6,217 nucleotides of DNA, taken from the NCBI GenBank assembly GCA_030624445.1, contig JAUXKD010000031.1, forward strand, positions 1-6,217, read 5' to 3'. Positions 5,716 to 6,217 of the stretch are shown piece after piece. The DNA is from Candidatus Aenigmatarchaeota archaeon (lineage in GTDB: Archaea; Aenigmatarchaeota; Aenigmatarchaeia; QMZP01; JAFGSV01). Both the position numbers and the translations under genes were made by a program. The notes under the pieces are model-generated. The model was not told the DNA's origin. It saw only the letters and a program-made list of their open reading frames with translations, and made no database searches. The first letter of the stretch is position 1. Each line of letters opens with the position of its first letter.

Positions 5716-5931
5716 TCACTTCTTCTTCTGCAGAAGGACCAGATTGACGGCCGTCAATACGACGAACGCGCCGGAGGCCGCCGATATGCTGATGAGCCCG
5801 TCGCCCCTTCCGGGCAAGATCGTATTGGCGGAAGAGCCCAGATCGTAGCAGAATGCCGCTATGAAAACGAGAACCAATATCATAACACCGAGTACGTAAT
5901 TCGTGTATTTTTTCGAGTGTTTTAATTTCAT
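5716..5931 (-). CDS. Small two-helix membrane protein of unknown function
   Basis: Product of 71 residues. A basic start (MKLKHSKKY) is followed by a hydrophobic helix (about 12-29), a short Gly-rich polar loop (about 30-44) and a second hydrophobic helix (about 45-66) ending in QKKK. Basic residues at both ends point to both termini in the cytoplasm and the loop outside. It is first in a probable operon with the multi-spanning protein, whose start lies 16 bases after this stop, so it may be a partner subunit. The ATG at 5931 has a TATA-like element about 30 bases upstream and no Shine-Dalgarno. Coding status is supported by the clean two-helix layout and by position; no family is recognised. 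Confidence 0.7.
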   Translation of the reverse strand: MKLKHSKKYTNYVLGVMILVLVFIAAFCYDLGSSANTILPGRGDGLISISAASGAFVVLTAVNLVLLQKKK

Positions 5932-5956
5932 ACCATATTATATTTTCTTTTCAGAG

Positions 5957-5966
5957 CTAAAATATG
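5957..5966 (-). promoter_or_regulatory. TATA-like element of the small membrane-protein gene
   Basis: On the minus strand this reads CATATTTTAG, centred about 30 bases before the ATG at 5931, predicting a leader of only a few bases. A second AT-rich run (AAAATATAATA on the minus strand, 5936-5946) is too close to the start codon to serve a start at 5931. Confidence 0.5.
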
Positions 5967-5973
5967 TATCCCT

Positions 5974-6016
5974 GCCGCCTTCTTTGGGCCAGGGAAGGAA
6001 TTGTTCCGCCGCCTTC
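5974..6016. repeat. Direct repeat GCCGCCTTC in the divergent promoter region
   Basis: GCCGCCTTC occurs at 5974-5982 and again at 6008-6016, 34 bases apart start to start. Both copies lie between the TATA elements of the divergent minus-strand operon and rps15. GAAGG at 5994-5998 is complementary to the CCTTC of both copies, so alternative hairpins are possible. These may be operator half-sites, or chance GC-rich similarity. Confidence 0.3.
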
Positions 6017-6036
6017 GGAGGGCTTCGGACCTATCA

Positions 6037-6045
6037 TTTTTTAAA
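6037..6045 (+). promoter_or_regulatory. TATA-like element of rps15
   Basis: TTTTTAAAC at 6037-6045 predicts a transcription start near 6067 and a 5' leader of about 40 bases before the ATG at 6106, consistent with the presence of a Shine-Dalgarno site. Confidence 0.5.
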
Positions 6046-6095
6046 CATTCTAAACCAATGATACCTCACCAAACGCACTGATAATCTTTCATCCC

Positions 6096-6100
6096 GGTGG
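6096..6100 (+). promoter_or_regulatory. rps15: Shine-Dalgarno site of rps15
   Basis: GGTGG ends five bases before the ATG at 6106. GGTG is complementary to part of the archaeal 16S anti-Shine-Dalgarno sequence, and the spacing is typical. It supports the chosen start. Confidence 0.6.
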
Positions 6101-6105
6101 ATACG

Positions 6106-6217
6106 ATGGCAAGAATGTATTCGAGAAAAAGGGGCAAGTCCGGCTCACGTAAGCCTTCACAGAAGAAGGCGACGTGGATAAGGTACAAGCCCGAAGAAAT
6201 CGAGGAAATAGCCGTAA
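6106..6217 (+). CDS. rps15: 30S ribosomal protein uS15 (archaeal S15/eukaryotic S13 type), 5' part
   Basis: The first 37 residues are visible before the window ends. MARMYSRKRGKSGSRKP, followed by TWIRYKPEEIEEIAV, matches the N-terminal extension of archaeal and eukaryotic uS15, which bacterial S15 lacks. The protein binds the central domain of 16S rRNA early in small-subunit assembly. The highly basic start is typical. The gene is divergent from the minus-strand membrane-protein operon, with 174 bases between the two start codons. It continues beyond the window; nothing suggests it is broken. Confidence 0.95.
   Translation, partial: MARMYSRKRGKSGSRKPSQKKATWIRYKPEEIEEIAV

Noticed and set aside
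6058..6081. A possible C/D box RNA before rps15 (ATGATA followed by CTGA)
   Set aside because: The box C match is incomplete, and the second C'/D pair needed for an archaeal C/D guide RNA is not found. The segment is better read as the rps15 promoter and leader.

Overview
This window comes from an archaeal chromosome. The evidence is an archaeal-type uS15 N-terminus at the right edge, an archaeal-style FtsZ, surface proteins built from tandem Ig-like domains, TATA-box promoters (several placed for leaderless transcription), and heavy use of AGG/AGA (Arg) and ATA (Ile) codons. The coding DNA is moderately GC-rich, while the promoter regions are AT-rich. I cannot place it in a phylum from sequence alone. 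A euryarchaeal or DPANN-like lineage that keeps FtsZ is plausible.

Layout from left to right: (1) the 3' end of a gene for a membrane-anchored surface protein; (2) a complete gene for a large secreted, C-terminally anchored protein with six Ig-like repeats and a regular pattern of cysteine pairs; (3) a 305-base AT-rich intergenic region with two TATA boxes and an 18-bp perfect palindrome; (4) ftsZ; (5) a short convergent region with one hairpin/T-run terminator candidate for each direction; (6) a minus-strand nitroreductase-family flavoprotein; (7) a minus-strand pair made of a multi-spanning membrane protein with a PepSY-like domain and, upstream of it, a 71-residue two-helix membrane protein; (8) a divergent promoter region; (9) the 5' end of the gene for ribosomal protein uS15 on the plus strand, cut by the window edge.

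The two surface proteins belong together. Both carry Ig-like domains and end in the same GGLTGMF motif just before a C-terminal membrane helix. The second has a promoter of its own, and its TATA box overlaps the stop codon of the first. ftsZ appears to be a separate transcription unit with its own promoter, Shine-Dalgarno site and terminator. The 71-residue protein and the multi-spanning protein look like a two-gene operon. The nitroreductase has its own promoter-like element at a leaderless distance.

I see no mobile element, CRISPR array, tRNA or rRNA. The most interesting material is the shared C-terminal motif, the cysteine ladder and the triple glycosylation sequon of the large surface protein, the palindrome upstream of ftsZ, and the undescribed membrane protein pair.
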